A stretch of 64,000 nucleotides of DNA from Arion vulgaris (Eukaryota; Mollusca; Gastropoda; Stylommatophora; Arionidae), in the NCBI GenBank assembly GCA_020796225.1, contig CM036758.1:27079897-27143896 (forward strand), read 5' to 3'. How positions within the stretch are numbered: position 1 is the first letter of the stretch; each line of letters opens with the position of its first letter. A program made the translations under genes and the position numbers. Positions 13,271 to 26,429 of the stretch are shown in pieces. Below the pieces are notes generated by a model, which had not been told where the DNA came from, made no database searches, and saw only the letters and a list, made by a program, of their open reading frames with translations.

Positions 13271-14180
13271 GTTTAGTTTAGTCGTCGGATCACCATCACT
13301 GCACGTCGAACAAATTAGTCCATAAGTGCTCCGATCTCTCCCCAGTATGTCCATCAGTGTGTGGCGACTAACGACACCAGTTCTTTGTTGGTTTACAATT
13401 CTTCTTTGTCTGCCAGCATAGCGTTCTTGTCGAGCTACACCACACTTAACTTTGAGTTCTTGCAGTCTGGTTAGTGTTGTGGATTCACCGCTATTACGTG
13501 AATCATGTACACGCCTCTCTCCCTTAAGGAATTTATAATATCAGCCTGGTCCATTACTCCTCCGCTTTGGACAGCAGCCATACCTGCAAGCCTATCCGCA
13601 CGTTCATTCCCCTTACACCTGCATGCCCTGGCACAAAAATAAAACTGATCTTTGTCAGCTGAGACCTCCCTAGCGATTCTATCCAATGTCTCCTAGCCCA
13701 TCCTGTTTCAATCTTCCTGAGCATACTCATTGAGTCACTGAGAAAACATGCATGGATAAAGTCTGTGATTCTAGCCAAATCATCGCTTTGGTAACCGCCA
13801 TGATTTCCATAGTGAGACTGCTCGTAGTCACGGCAAAACCACCACTGTCTTCCTTCACAACATCACCTCCGACCTGAGCAGTGAAAGCCCACGAGCTCCG
13901 CACATGTCGAATCACCGAACCATCCGTATAAATGATTACATCATGCTCAGATGCGTTCTCAGAAATCAATGCTGAACCTCTGCCTCCACGACAAGTGGGT
14001 TGTGTTGCCTGCATTCGTTATCAAGTTCGATGCATACAGAAAAGGATGTAGCGATTCCTGTTGGCACTGGTATCCATTCTTCACCGGGATCAATATCTTC
14101 AAGTGTACACACCTGTTCAATACAGTCCTCGGCCTGACCCATCCAAGATTAACCTCTTTTAAAAACCCAGAAAGACTTTA
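13271..14180 (-). pseudogene. LINE-R: RNase H and C-terminal part of a non-LTR retrotransposon
   Basis: Reading from 14180 down to 13271 gives, in order, these blocks. First comes a linker with WIPVPTGIAT near 14070-14100. Next is an RNase H type 1 core with IYTDGSV near 13920. Then comes a PGHAGVRGNERADRLAG block near 13580-13640, broken across two frames. Last is a tail containing GRQRRIVNQQRTGVVSRHTL, ending in a stop near 13283. RNase H of this type degrades the RNA strand during target-primed reverse transcription in RNase H-bearing LINE clades. The reading frame changes at least three times, so it is a pseudogene. The linker, RNase H and tail match an element family I know from gastropod predicted proteins. 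Related pieces occur at 40555, 43480 and 50690. Confidence 0.8.
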
Positions 14181-14507
14181 AAAGGGGAAGCAACTCTAAT
14201 GGCGTAGTGTACGGCGAATGGCGTTCAACGGAATTCCGCTATGGCGCAGTGTGCGGCGAAAAACCTGAAATGAAATGCTATACGTCGAAAATATTTTTGT
14301 GTCCTTTAAAAGAACTATACTGTTGAGTACAAAATAATCTTAATGTGAGTTTTTTTACTAGTCTGACTGTTAGACCTTTCTTTTAAATGATAAGAACTGA
14401 GATCTGTTGACAAGTTGTGCTGTTCCGCTGTCTACTGTGCTATGTTGTCATATTGTGGTAATCTCTGGTGTGTTGTTAGTCTCACAACAACATTATTTGA
14501 TTGTATT
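14181..14507. other. unassigned sequence
   Basis: No gene or repeat family was recognised between the LINE-R remnant and the small LINE-T fragment. Confidence 0.3.
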
Positions 14508-14625
14508 CTCCAAACGCATCTCAAAACAGTTGATGTACGGCGAACTTGAAGGGGGCAGACATTCTGCTGGTGGACAGAAAAAACGCTTAAAGTGTCTCTG
14601 AAATGCTTTGATAGAGACACTAACT
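14508..14625 (+). pseudogene. LINE-T C-terminal fragment
   Basis: The plus strand reads RISKQLMYGELEGGRHSAGG followed by QKKRLKCL and a stop. This is the same block as KRIPKQLMYGELEGGRR in the LINE-T copy at 37738-39481. Only this segment survives, in the orientation opposite to the two larger copies. Confidence 0.75.
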
Positions 14626-14654
14626 GATGGGAACCCCTGTTCAAGATCCCAAAT

Positions 14655-14695
14655 GTGGTTCTATTCTTTGCTTCCTGACACCACACAGACAGAAC
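14655..14695 (-). repeat. RepA 5'-end fragment
   Basis: The reverse complement reads GTGGTGTCAGGAAGCAAAGAATAG, matching the start of RepA (compare 46205-46230). Only about 40 bp is present. Confidence 0.5.
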
Positions 14696-15319
14696 GGATT
14701 ATCGAATATGAGATCATCAATACATATGAATAGTTTCTTACCTGCATACAAGGATTCTCTGTCACAATTTTTCTAGCATTTTCACTTTTTCCGAACACAA
14801 AACCCCTTCATTGTTGACACCCCACTGACTGGGACTACTGCTAATATTCCTGATGAGGGAAGGGACTCGCTGCAAAATTTCAGTATATCTTCGGCCAAGA
14901 CTGTTTTAAATGATCTGGTAAAACCTTCAAAGACACATCCTCCGATTGGAACTACTGAACTCAGCAGAGGGAACAAAATAATCATGTAAAAGTATTGACG
15001 GGAAAAAAGCAAACAGTGAATGTATTTTTCAAGGTTTTTAAATGTAACTCGTTAATTAGTTCTCGTGTTGGATCGTTTATATCAAAGTTGACAACACGTT
15101 ACCTTAGTGACAACTTGCCGTGAAAATTCCGTGGTTCAAGGCTAATAATGGGCCAACAATTTTCGGTGTACTACATGGTTAGACTACAGGAAGCCCTGAT
15201 CATTTACTTGGTGATTAATATGGCATCTCTGACTGATTTTTGTGTGAAGGCTTTGTTTCTTTATTACTCGTCATTCATGTGACACTTACTCAAAGATACT
15301 TGTAATTTAGATCCACAAC
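14696..15319. other. unassigned sequence
   Basis: A 76-codon minus ORF (14782-15012) has no recognised family. No repeat match within the window was seen. Confidence 0.3.
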
Positions 15320-15575
15320 CGCCCTGTGTGCTGGGGGCAAGGGGAGCAAAGAATGGCAATGCGACCTACAAGGTTCTCAAGAGGCAACTGAGGTAGGGGC
15401 CTAGGAAAGCTACCCTAATAAATAAAAAGAATCTCAGAAATCGGATGTGCTGGCCTACTTGTAGGCGCATAACTGGCACAACGCACACTGGCATAACTGT
15501 CGCTGTAAGACTCACATATAAGTCACAAAGAGTGGCTTAACAAGTGGTCGATATGGAACGTTGGAAGAAGATTCA
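15320..15575 (+). repeat. RepA dispersed repeat
   Basis: About 255 bp, sharing ordered blocks with copies at 28083, 40297 (inverted), 46201 and 48751. The blocks are AGCAAAGAATAG, a GCGACCTACAAGG block, GGCCTACTTGTAGGCGCATA, CACAAAGAGTGG and ACAAGTGGTCGATATGGA, ending in a GAAGAAGA tail. It has no ORF, and the size and simple tail fit a SINE or another short non-autonomous element. I cannot name the family. Confidence 0.75.
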
Positions 15576-15849
15576 CAAGTAAAGGATAAGGGTTTCCCTT
15601 AGTCCAACCAAAAGTTAAAGCCTGACTGTTGTCCAACAGTGTACCGTATGCACACCGAACAATTGTGGCTCAAACTAGCCTCGAAGCCAGGAATTAGCAT
15701 GTTACGTAGATCACTAGCGAACCGTGTTGTCGATTTTGCTATCGGGAGTCCCTAAACTGGACTATTGAGTTATTAGTAGTTAATAGCAATGGTAGAATGG
15801 AAGAAACCGAAAATAAATATAAAATACACAGTGAACCACTGAAGCAAGT
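15576..15849. other. flank of the satellite array
   Basis: Nothing recognised in this 274-bp stretch. Confidence 0.3.
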
Positions 15850-18800
15850 AAACACGATATGACATCTAGAACACATGATCACATATGATGGAACATATGA
15901 ACACGATAAGACATCTAGAACACATGCTCACATATAATGGAACATATGGACACGATATGATATCTAGAACACATGATCACATATGATGGAACATATAGAT
16001 ATGATATGACATCTGGGAAACATGATCACATATGATGGAACATATGAACACGATATGACATCTAGGACACATGATCACATATAATGGAACATATGAACAC
16101 GATATGACATCTAGAACACATGATCACATATAATGGAACATATGAACACGATATGACATCTAGGACACATGATCACATATGATGGAACATATGAACACGA
16201 TATGACATCTGGGAACATGATCACATATATGGAACTATGAACACGATATGACATCTAGAACACATGATCACATATAATGGAACATATGGACACGATATGA
16301 CATCTAGGACACATGATCACATATAATGGAACATATGAACACGATATGATATCTAGGACACATGATCACATATAATGGAACATATGAACACGATATGACA
16401 TCTAGAACACATGATCACATATAATGGAACATATGAACATGATATGATATCTAGAACACATGATCACATATAATGGAACATATGAACACGATATGACATC
16501 TGGGACACATGATCCTATAATGGAACATATGAACACGATATGACATCTAGGCACATGATCACATATGATGGAACATATGAACATGATATGACATCTAGGA
16601 CACATGATCACATATAATGGAACATATGAACACGATATGATATCTGGGAAAATGATCCTTTATAATGGAACATATGGGACACGATATGACATCTAGAACA
16701 CATGATCACATATGATGGAACATATGGACACGATATGACATCTAGGACACATGATCACATATAATGGAACATATGGACACGATATGATATCTAGGACACA
16801 GGGATAAATATAATGGAACATATGAACAAGATATGACATCTGGGACAATGATCACATATGAGGGAACACATGGAAAACGATATGACATCTAGACACATGA
16901 TCACATAAATGGAACATATGGACACGATATGACATCTAGAACACATGATCACATATAATAATAGGGACACGATATGATATCTAGGAAAATGATCACATAT
17001 AATGGAACATATGAACACGATATGACATCTAGGACACATGATCACATATAATGGAACAAAATAGAACACGATATACATCTAGAAACATGATCACATATGA
17101 TGGAACATATGGATATGATATGATATCTAGGACACATGAACACATATAATGGAACATATGGACACGATATGACATCTAGAACACATGATCACATATGATG
17201 GAACATATGAACACGATATGACATCTAGAACACATGATCACATATAATGGAACATATGAACACGATATGACATCTAGGACACATGATCACATATAATGGA
17301 ACATATGGACACGATATGATATCTAGAACACATGATCACATATAATGGAACATATGGACATGATATGATATCTAGGACACATGATCACATATAATGGAAC
17401 ATATGGACACGATATGATATTAGAAACACATGATCACATATAATAACATATGAACACGATATGATATCTAGGACACATGATCACATATAATGGAACATAT
17501 GGACAAGATATGACATCTAGGACACATGATCACATATAATGGAACATATGGATATGATATGATATCTAGGACACATGATCACATATAATGGAACATATGG
17601 ACACGATATGATATTAGACAATGATCACATATAATGGAACATATGAACACGATATGATATCTAGGACACATTATCACATATAATGGAACATATGAACACG
17701 ATATGACATCTAGGACACATGATCACATATGATGGAACATATGGACACGATATGATATTAGGACAATGATCACATATAATGGAACATATGGATATGATAT
17801 GACATCTAGGACACATGATCACATATAATGGAAATATGGAAAAGATATGATATCTAGGAAAATGATCACATATAATGGAACATATGGATATGATATGACA
17901 TCTAGGACACATGATCACATATGATGGAACATATAAACAGATATGACATTAGGACACATGATCACATATGATGGAACATATGGACACGATATGATATCAG
18001 AACATGATCACATATAATGGAACATAGAACACGATATGATATCTGGGACACATTATCACATATAATGGAACATATGAACACGATATGACATCTAGACAAT
18101 GATCACATATGATGGAACATATGGACACGATATGAATCTGGGACACATGATCACATATAATGGAACAATGGATATGTTTGACATCTAGGACACATGATCA
18201 ATTATGATGGAACATAGGACACGATATGACATCTAGGAACATGATCACATATGATGGAACATATGGACACATATGACATCTAGGACACATGATAAAGATA
18301 TGATGGAAATATGAACACGATATGATATCTAGAACACATGATCACATATAATGGAACATATGGATACGATATGATATCTAGGACACATGATCACATATGA
18401 TGGAACATATGGACACGATATGACATCTAGGACACATGATCACATATACTGGAACATATGGATATGATATGACATCTAGGACACATGATCACATATGATG
18501 GAACATATAAACACGATATGACATCTAGGACACATGATCACATATAATGGAACATATGAACACGATATGATATCTAGACAATGATCACATATGATGGAAC
18601 ATATGAACAAGATATGACTCAGACAATGATCACATATGATGGAACATATAAACAGATATGACATCTAGGACACATGATCACATATAAGGGAACATATGAA
18701 CACGATATGATATCTAGGACACATGATCACATATGATGGAACATATGAACAAGATATGACATCTAGGACAATGATCCTATAATGGAACATAGGACACGAT

Positions 18801-21800
18801 ATGAATCTAGAACACATGATCACATATAATGGAACATATGAACAAGATATGACATCTAGGAAAATGATCACATATAATGGAACATAAAACACGATATGAC
18901 ATCTGGGAAACATGATCACATATAAGGGAACATATGAACACGAAAACATCTGGGACACATGATCACATATGATGGAACATATGGACACGATATGACATCT
19001 AGGACACATGATCACATATGATGGAACATATGGACACGATATGACATCTAGGACACATGATCACATATGATGGAACATATGGACACGATATGACATCTAG
19101 GACACATGATCACATATGATGGAACATATAAACACGATATGACATCTAGGACACATGATCACAAAACTGGAACATATGGACACGATATGACATCTAGACA
19201 CATGATCACATATAATGGAACATATGAACACGATATGACATCTAGACACTGATCACATATAATGGAACATAGGACACGATATGATATCTAGGATACATGA
19301 TCACATATGATGGAACATATGGACAGATATGACATCTAGGACACATGATCACATATGATGGAACATATAAACACGATATGACATCTAGAACATATCACAT
19401 ATAATGGAACATAGGGACACGATATGATATTAGGACAATGATCACATATGATGGAACATAGGGAAGATATGACATCTAGACACATGATCAATATAGGGAA
19501 CATATAAACACGATATGACATCTGGGACACATGATCACATATACTGGAACATATGGACACGATATGACATCTAGGACACATGATCACATATAATGGAACA
19601 TATGCATATGATATGACATTTAGGACACATGATCACATATGATGGAACATATGGACACGATATGACATCTAGGACACATGATCACATATGATGGAACATA
19701 TGGACACGATATGACATCTAGGACACATGATCACATATGATGGAACATATGGACACGATATGACATCTAGGACACATGATCACATATACTGGAACATATG
19801 GATATGATATGACATCTAGGACACATGATCACATATACTGGAACATATGGACAGAAAACATCTGGGACACATGATCACATATAATGGAACATATGGACAT
19901 GATATGATATCTAGAACACATGATCACATATGATGGAACATATGAACACGATATGACATCTGGGACAATGATCACATATGATGGAACATATAAACACATA
20001 TGATATCTGTACATATGATCACATATAATGGAACATATGGATATGATATATCTAGGAAAATGATCACATATGATGGAACATATGGACACGATATGACATC
20101 AGACACATGATCACATATAATGGAACATATGGACGCGATATGACATCTAGGACACATGATCACATATAATGGAACATATGGACACGATATGAATCTGGGA
20201 CAAAAGATCACATATGATGGAAATATGGACACGATATGACATCTAGGAACATGATCACATATAATGGAACATATGGACATGATAGATATCTAGGACACAT
20301 GATCACATATAATGGAACATATAAACAAGATATGACATCTAGGACACATGATCACATATAATGGAACACATGGACACGATATGACATCTAGGACACATGA
20401 TCACATATGATGGAACATATGGACACGATATGACATCTAGGACACATGATCACATATAATGGAACATATGGACGCGATATGACATCTAGGACACATGATC
20501 ACATAAATGGAACATAGGGACACGATAGACATCTAGGACACATGATCACATATGATGGAACATATGGACACGATATGACATCTAGGACACATGATCACAT
20601 ATAATGGAACATATGGACACGATATGATATCTAGAACACATGATCACATATAATGGAACATATAAACAAGATATGACATCTAGACACATGATCCTAAAAT
20701 GAACACATGGACACGATATGACATCTAGGACACATGATCACATATGATGGAACATATGGAAAAGATATGACATCTAGACACATGATCACATATAATGGAA
20801 CATATGAACACGATATGATATCTAGGACAATGATCACAATAATGGAACATATGAACACGATATGACATCTAGGACACATGATCACATATAATGGAACACA
20901 TGGACACGATATGACATCTGGGACATGATCACATATGAGGAACATATGGACACGATATGACATCTAGGACACATGATCACATATAATGGAACATATGGAC
21001 ACGATATGAATCTGGGACACATGATCACATATAATGGAACATATGAAACGATATGACATCTAGGACACATGATCACATATGATGGAACATATGAACACGA
21101 TATGACATCTAGGACACATGATCACATATAATGGAACACATGGACACGATATGACATCTAGGACACATGATCACATATGATGGAACATATGGATATGATA
21201 TGACATCTAGGACACATGATCACATATAATGGAACATATGAACACGATATGACATCTGGGACAATGATCACATATGATGGAACATATGGATATGATATGA
21301 CATCTAGGACACATGATCACATATAATGGAACATATGAACACGATATGACATCTAGGACACATGATCACATATGAGGGAAAACATAAAAAACACGATATG
21401 ACATCTAGGACACATGATCACATATGATGGAACATATGGATATGATATGATATCTAGGACACATGATCACATATAATGGAACATATGAACACGATATGAC
21501 ATCTAGAACACATGATCACATATGATGGAACATATGGACACGATATGACATCTAGGACACATGATCACATATTATGGAACATATGAACACGATATGACAT
21601 CTAGGACACATGATCACATATGATGGAACATATGGACACGATATGATATCTAGGACAATGATCACATGATGGAACATATGGATACATATGATATCTAGAA
21701 CACATGATCACTATAATGGAACATATGGACACGATATGACATCTAGGACACATGATCACATATAATGGAACATATGGACACGATATGACATCTAGGAATA

Positions 21801-22546
21801 TGACACAATGATGGAACATATGGATATGATATGATATCTAGAACACATGATCACATATAATGGAACATATGAACACGATATGACATCTAGAACACATGAT
21901 CACATATAATGGAACATATGGATATGATATGATATCTAGGACACATGATCACATATAAGGGAACATAGGGACAAGATATGACATCTAGGAACATGATCAC
22001 ATATAATGGAACATATGGACACGATATGACATCTAGGAAAATGATCACATTTGATGGAAATATGGATATGATATGATATCTAGAACACATGATCACATAT
22101 AATGGAACATGAACACATATGACATCTAGAACACATGATCACATAAAATGGAACATATGGATATGATAGATATCTAGAAAATGATCCATATGGAACATAT
22201 GGACACGATATGACATCTAGGGCACATGATCACATATAAGGGAACATATGGACACGATATGATATCTAGGACACATGATCACATATAATGGAACATATGG
22301 ACAAGATATGACATCTAGGACACATGATCACATGATGGAACATAGGGACACGATATGACACTAGGACACATGATCACATATACTGAACATATGGACACGA
22401 TATGACATCTAGAAAATGATCACATATGATGGAACATATGGAAAAGATATGACATCTAGGACACATGATCACATATGATGGAACATATGAACATGATATG
22501 ACATCTAGGACACATGATCACATATGATGGAACTATGAACAAGATA
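15850..22546. repeat. 49-bp satellite array (main block)
   Basis: About 137 head-to-tail copies of a 49-bp unit. Its landmarks are ACACGATATGACATCTAGG, ACACATGATCACATAT and ATGGAACATATG. The unit holds three short palindromes (CATATG twice, TGATCA once). Variation is concentrated at a few sites: TATAATGG/TATGATGG, GAACACG/GGATATG, GACATCT/GATATCT and CTAGGAC/CTAGAAC. These variants occur in mixed order rather than in blocks. Numerous 1-4 base losses look like consensus error. Minus-strand ORFs reading MCPRCHIVFICSIICDHV-like repeats are artefacts of the array. It is a candidate heterochromatic or pericentromeric satellite. Confidence 0.95.
22540..22546. repeat. target-site duplication, left
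   Basis: CAAGATA precedes the LINE-T 3' end and is repeated at 23871-23877, where the satellite unit resumes. This is a short duplication consistent with target-primed insertion. Confidence 0.7.
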
Positions 22547-23870
22547 ATAGCCGTCCATCGCAAGCGATGATGACAACAATCTCAGACGTGTACTGTTGCA
22601 CCTCTCTGGTGGGGCGGAGGTGACGTAGAGTCCAACCTTTGAACAGAATCCCGACCACAGGGGGGCACATGACGGTTAGACATGTGCGGTTGTGTGTTCT
22701 GTCTTTCGCGCTGCTCGTTTTCTGTGACTCAACAATACGATGATTCTCAGCTATTCGGGGTTTCCTCTTTGTTTTTACAGCGCCACATTTGGCGATCTTG
22801 CGCGGGATTTCCAGCACGTATTGTCTATATCGAAGCATTTCAGAGACACTTTAAGAGTTCTTTAAAGCGTTTTTTCTGTCCACCAGCTAAACGTCTGCCC
22901 CTTTGCTCCGCCATACATCAACTGTTTTGGGATGGGTTTTTCAGGCATTCGAGCAACGTACCGACCCATCTCAGTTGGGCCTTCTGCAACAGGGTGTTGA
23001 CGCTTGGGATCTTGCTCGTGAGGGCTTCCCCCTGTCTGGAATTTTTCCTGCCAGTTTATTTTTAGTATTCTGCGTAGACAGCTTGTGTGGAAATGGTTTA
23101 ATTTTTTTTCCTGTCTGCTATACACTGTCCATGTCTCGCTTGCGTACAGCAGCGTGGTTAGCACTATGGCCTGGTAAACTTTCAGCTTTGTGACTATGCT
23201 TATCCCCTTCCGTTCCCAAAAGTGACACGTAACCTTCCGAACGCAGCACTGGCTTTTGGATATCCTATTGTGGACCTCAGAATCTATGTTTGCCGATCTG
23301 GGTAGGAGGCTGCCAAGATAAGCAAAGTTGTCCGTGACTGGAGACGCTGGTGTTTAATGTTGATGACTGGGCTGAATACTGTTCTCTAGGGGCGGGCTGG
23401 AACATGACCTCTGTTTTTGGTGTTAATGGTGAGGCCAAACCTATCAAAGGCCATTGAGAACTTGTCCATGTAAGTCTGCATTTCTTCCTCAGAGTTGGTA
23501 GGGAGGGCACAGTCATCAGCAAACAACAGGTTTGAGATAGTTGATTCTTTACTCGTGGGGGATTTTAACTCTGAAGATTGAATAGGTTACCGTCTGTCCT
23601 GTATCTAATCTTTACCCCATGTTCGTCGCCTTCCCCAAAAGACATCCGGGAGCATGGCAGCAAACATCATGCTGAAGAGTGTTGGGGCCAGTACAAGCCC
23701 TGTTTGACGCCGCTGGACATGGAAGGCTTCCGACAGCTCTCCTTTGCCGGACACGTGCCATCATGCCCTCGTGAAACTGTCGAACGATCTTGATGAATTT
23801 CCTTGGGCATCCACATTTTTTCCCTGATCTTCCATAGACCTCCCTGTTAACCGTGTCGAAAGCCTTTGTC
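22547..23870 (-). mobile_element. LINE-T copy inserted in the satellite array
   Basis: A 5'-truncated non-LTR retrotransposon of 1324 bp, alignable over its length with the 3' part of the copy at 37738-39481. The 3' end starts at 22547 with ATAGCCGTCCATCGC read on the plus strand. Recognisable minus-strand blocks include TTLLYASETWTVYSR, FHTSCLRRILKINWQ and LMYGGAKGQ. The truncation point is inside the VFVDLTKAFDTVNR block. Satellite sequence resumes immediately on both sides. Repeated single-base losses relative to the other copy break all frames; some are probably sequencing error. It is not functional as read. Confidence 0.9.
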
Positions 23871-23925
23871 CAAGATATGACATCTAGAACACATGATCAC
23901 ATATGATGGAACATATGAACAATAT
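23871..23925. repeat. 49-bp satellite array (right remnant) and right target-site duplication
   Basis: About one unit (CAAGATATGACATCTAGAAC onward) follows the LINE-T insertion and then the array ends. The first seven bases are the right copy of the duplication. Confidence 0.85.
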
Positions 23926-23936
23926 ACTAGGAAGAC

Positions 23937-24200
23937 ACCCGAGCGGTTACCCGGTTCCAAATTTGGGGTGTAAAGAATAGAACCACTGTTACCTACAACG
24001 CATGTCGTAAGAGTCGACTAAGAAGTTTGGGTGAAGTCGGATGCGGGGTCCTAAACGTGTACAATTCTATGCGTTTAGGGGGCCACTAACCAAGTGCAAC
24101 GTATACACGTTCTTGGCAAAGATCAAACATATCGAAAAGAGTGATTAAAATTGGTCGTAAAGAACGAACGCAAAGATGAAGAGAAGAATACTAGGAAGAG
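23937..24200 (+). repeat. RepE dispersed repeat
   Basis: Matches 27399-27640 in the same orientation. It starts with a GAGCGGTTACCCGG-like phrase, then AAAGAATAGAACCACTGTTA, GCATGTCGTAAGAG, GTTTGGGTGAAGTCG and CTTGGCAAAGATCAAACATA. No ORF. A roughly 45-bp core is shared with RepA. Confidence 0.75.
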
Positions 24201-24637
24201 AATATGACTGGCTAAAAGTACAATCAATGACATGAGCAAGTTACTATCATCTAAATAGATGTCTTTTTTCTTTCTTTTGTCGTCACACTGCTACCGAGCT
24301 GCCTTTTTCGCTGCTCTATGGCTTGGTAATAGTTATTTGTACTTTTTTACAGGATTCTGCTGTGCCGTCTTACCATCTTTTTTGTGATCTTCCCTTCTGT
24401 TGTAGAAGACTCTGTTTACATTTGGGAAATTTTTTTGCATTCTTAGAAGTGGCTGAACTACTTAATTCGTTGTTTCTCAATGTAATCGCAAAAGGGTTTT
24501 GCTCCAACTTTCTTTAGTTTGCTGATGTGGGAACTTTTTTCTTTTTTGGGTTGTTGGTAACTTTGTCTTTCTGGTGTTGTTGGTAACTTTTCGTAGACAT
24601 CACGTTTCACATGTAGTTAATTTTTGCTACTGTACTT
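24201..24637. other. unassigned T-rich sequence
   Basis: T-rich and contains a 64-codon plus ORF (24323-24517) with no recognised family. No other signal. Confidence 0.3.
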
Positions 24638-24929
24638 TGCTCATTGTCCGTGTTTGGCCCCTAGTAAACATGCTCATTGTCCGTGTTTGGCCCCCAGTAA
24701 CACATGCCATTGTCCGTGTTTGGCCTCTAGTAACACATGCTCATTGTCCGTGTTCCTCTAGTAACACATGCTCATTGTCCGTGTTCCTTTAGTAACAGAT
24801 GCTCATTGTCCGTGTTTGGCCCTAGTAACAGATGCTCATTGTCCATGTTTCCTAGTAACAGATGCTCATTGTTCATGTTTGGCCTGATAACACATGCTCA
24901 TTGTCCATGTTTGACTCTGATAACACATA
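24638..24929. repeat. ~34-bp minisatellite
   Basis: About nine copies of a unit containing TGCTCATTGTCCGTGTTTGG and CCCTAGTAACACA. Later copies lose GGCC or substitute CATG for CGTG. Confidence 0.9.
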
Positions 24930-25249
24930 GTAAACATGACAATGATGTTGATCATCTGTTGTTTAGCTGTCAGTGGGTGTTTGGGAACCTTAACAATAGG
25001 GCTAGCTGGTAGGTTACAGCATTGTTTTTGTACTTAGCCTCTATCCTCTATCAAGTCTTCCATCTTCTGTGTATATGCTTCTTAAGTATTTGAATTCCTG
25101 CACTTAGTTGATTGTAGTTCCATTGTCGTTGTTGTTTAGTTTAATATGTTTTCTTAGAGGCTAGAGACAAAGTTAATTTCAGATGCGCTGCAAATAGAGC
25201 AACGTCATATAAAGGATACGCACCTTGATGATGATGTTATTGATTTTCA

Positions 25250-25350
25250 TGGCAAAACACGTAATCACAAAGTACTGTAGTTTTGCAAATTACAAAAAAA
25301 ATAACAAAATACAGCATCGTTTCGACCAACAAGGCCTTTATCAAGCAAAA
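25250..25350. repeat. RepG dispersed repeat
   Basis: Shares GCAAAACACGTAATCACAA, AGTACTGTAGTTTTGC and CATCGTTTCGACCAACAAGG with the copies at 41787 and 54640. The reverse complement of the terminal part (TTGATAAAGGCC, a short loop, then GGTCGAAACG) resembles a minimal hammerhead ribozyme core (see findings). Confidence 0.75.
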
Positions 25351-25754
25351 GAACAACAGGAGTGACGAATTAAAAATCCCAAAAAACAAATGGACGACTA
25401 CATACAGACGTTTTAATGAAAATCGGGAATAAAAACGAATAGCGAAAAAATGTAAACAAAAGCACACATAAAAACTAGAAATAGGAAAGAGAAACAATAA
25501 AAAAAAGAAGTGAATATATAACTTGAATACGTAAATATGCACATATAGATTACAAGGCATGAGAAGAGAAAGTACTAAGAAGCATAGATTTTCATGTCAT
25601 GATTTACACAATTTTGGTTCGAGGTGTCAATATGTTGTTCTAGGTCTTGTTTTTTTATGTATGCACTGCCATCTACACAGTGCAGTTCATTTATGTTACC
25701 ATTATCTGAATTTGACTCTTGACTTATTTTATACATATATGTGATAAGCAGTCA
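25351..25754. other. unassigned sequence
   Basis: The 107-codon minus ORF overlapping the left part is Phe/Leu-rich because the plus strand is A-rich here. No family was recognised. Confidence 0.3.
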
Positions 25755-25990
25755 TTATTTTTCGGACATGATGAGGAGGGGAGGTTTAGAACACATTTAA
25801 AAAACTGGTAAAATCGAGGGTAGACGAGACAGTGGAAGACAGAGAGAGAGAGAAAATTTTGGATAGCCTGACTTCATGGCACAGTAGAGCGTCAACATCT
25901 GAAATGATAGCAAACACCAAAGATAGAGATTTGTGGAGATCCATGATCGCCTACGCCAGCCGGCACGCACCTGATGATGATGATGTGATA
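25755..25990 (+). pseudogene. LINE 3' coding end (plus strand)
   Basis: The plus strand reads a FFGHMMRRGGLEH-like start, then GRQREKILDSLTSW, then NTKDRDLWRSMIAYASRHAP before a (GAT)n run. This is the characteristic C-terminal end of a group of non-LTR retrotransposon proteins: an Arg/Gly-rich joint followed by a D-x-D-x-WR-x-M block. A frameshift near 25830 separates the first part from the rest. The (GAT)n run is the likely 3' tail. The next feature is a different LINE fragment in the opposite orientation. Confidence 0.65.
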
Positions 25991-26390
25991 AAGAGAAGTG
26001 GTGAGAGGATACATCCTTGTCTGAGACCTGATGTAATAGAGAACCAGTCGGTCATTCCTTCTTTTGTTTTTATTATGCTCTGACTATCTTGATATAAGGC
26101 CATGATGTTACCTTTAAAAGCTGCCCTGGAGGCCATATTCTTCAACAATCTTCCATGATTTGCACCTGTTATCTCTATTGAATGCTTTTTTGGTTTATAA
26201 ATATATGATTCTTACTTTGATCGCATTCGTTTGTTTGTTGAGATCTGCTAAATAGGTACCAAATAATCTAAATGTGAGTAAATCGAGGCCATCTTCTTCT
26301 TCTTCTTCTCGTTTGTTGTTATGAATCAGTATGGTGTTTCCACAGATATTTGCGTGAAGGCTTGCTTTCCATATCATCAGTTCCTCGCAA
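25985..26390 (-). pseudogene. LINE-V reverse transcriptase fragment
   Basis: The minus strand reads YQDSQSIIKTKEGMTDWFS then ITSGLRQGCILSPLLF. This is the G-x-RQGC-x-LSPLLF motif of the reverse transcriptase domain just before the catalytic FADD box. Upstream pieces near 26180-26220 fit the block around FIDYKKAFNR. The catalytic box itself is missing because the element switches to unrelated sequence at about 25985. A sister fragment sits at 45450-45900. Confidence 0.65.
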
Positions 26391-26429
26391 TTCAGGCGAG
26401 TTTCTCCGACTTCAGAGGTATCAAGTGTT

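Noticed and set aside
16402..22096. Minus-strand cysteine-rich ORFs (CPRC, ICSIICDH repeats) resembling a secreted cysteine-rich protein
   Set aside because: Direct translation of the 49-bp satellite; the period is not a multiple of three and each ORF ends at random indels.
15850..22546. CRISPR-like regular array
   Set aside because: Contiguous tandem repeat with no unique spacers, in eukaryotic DNA.
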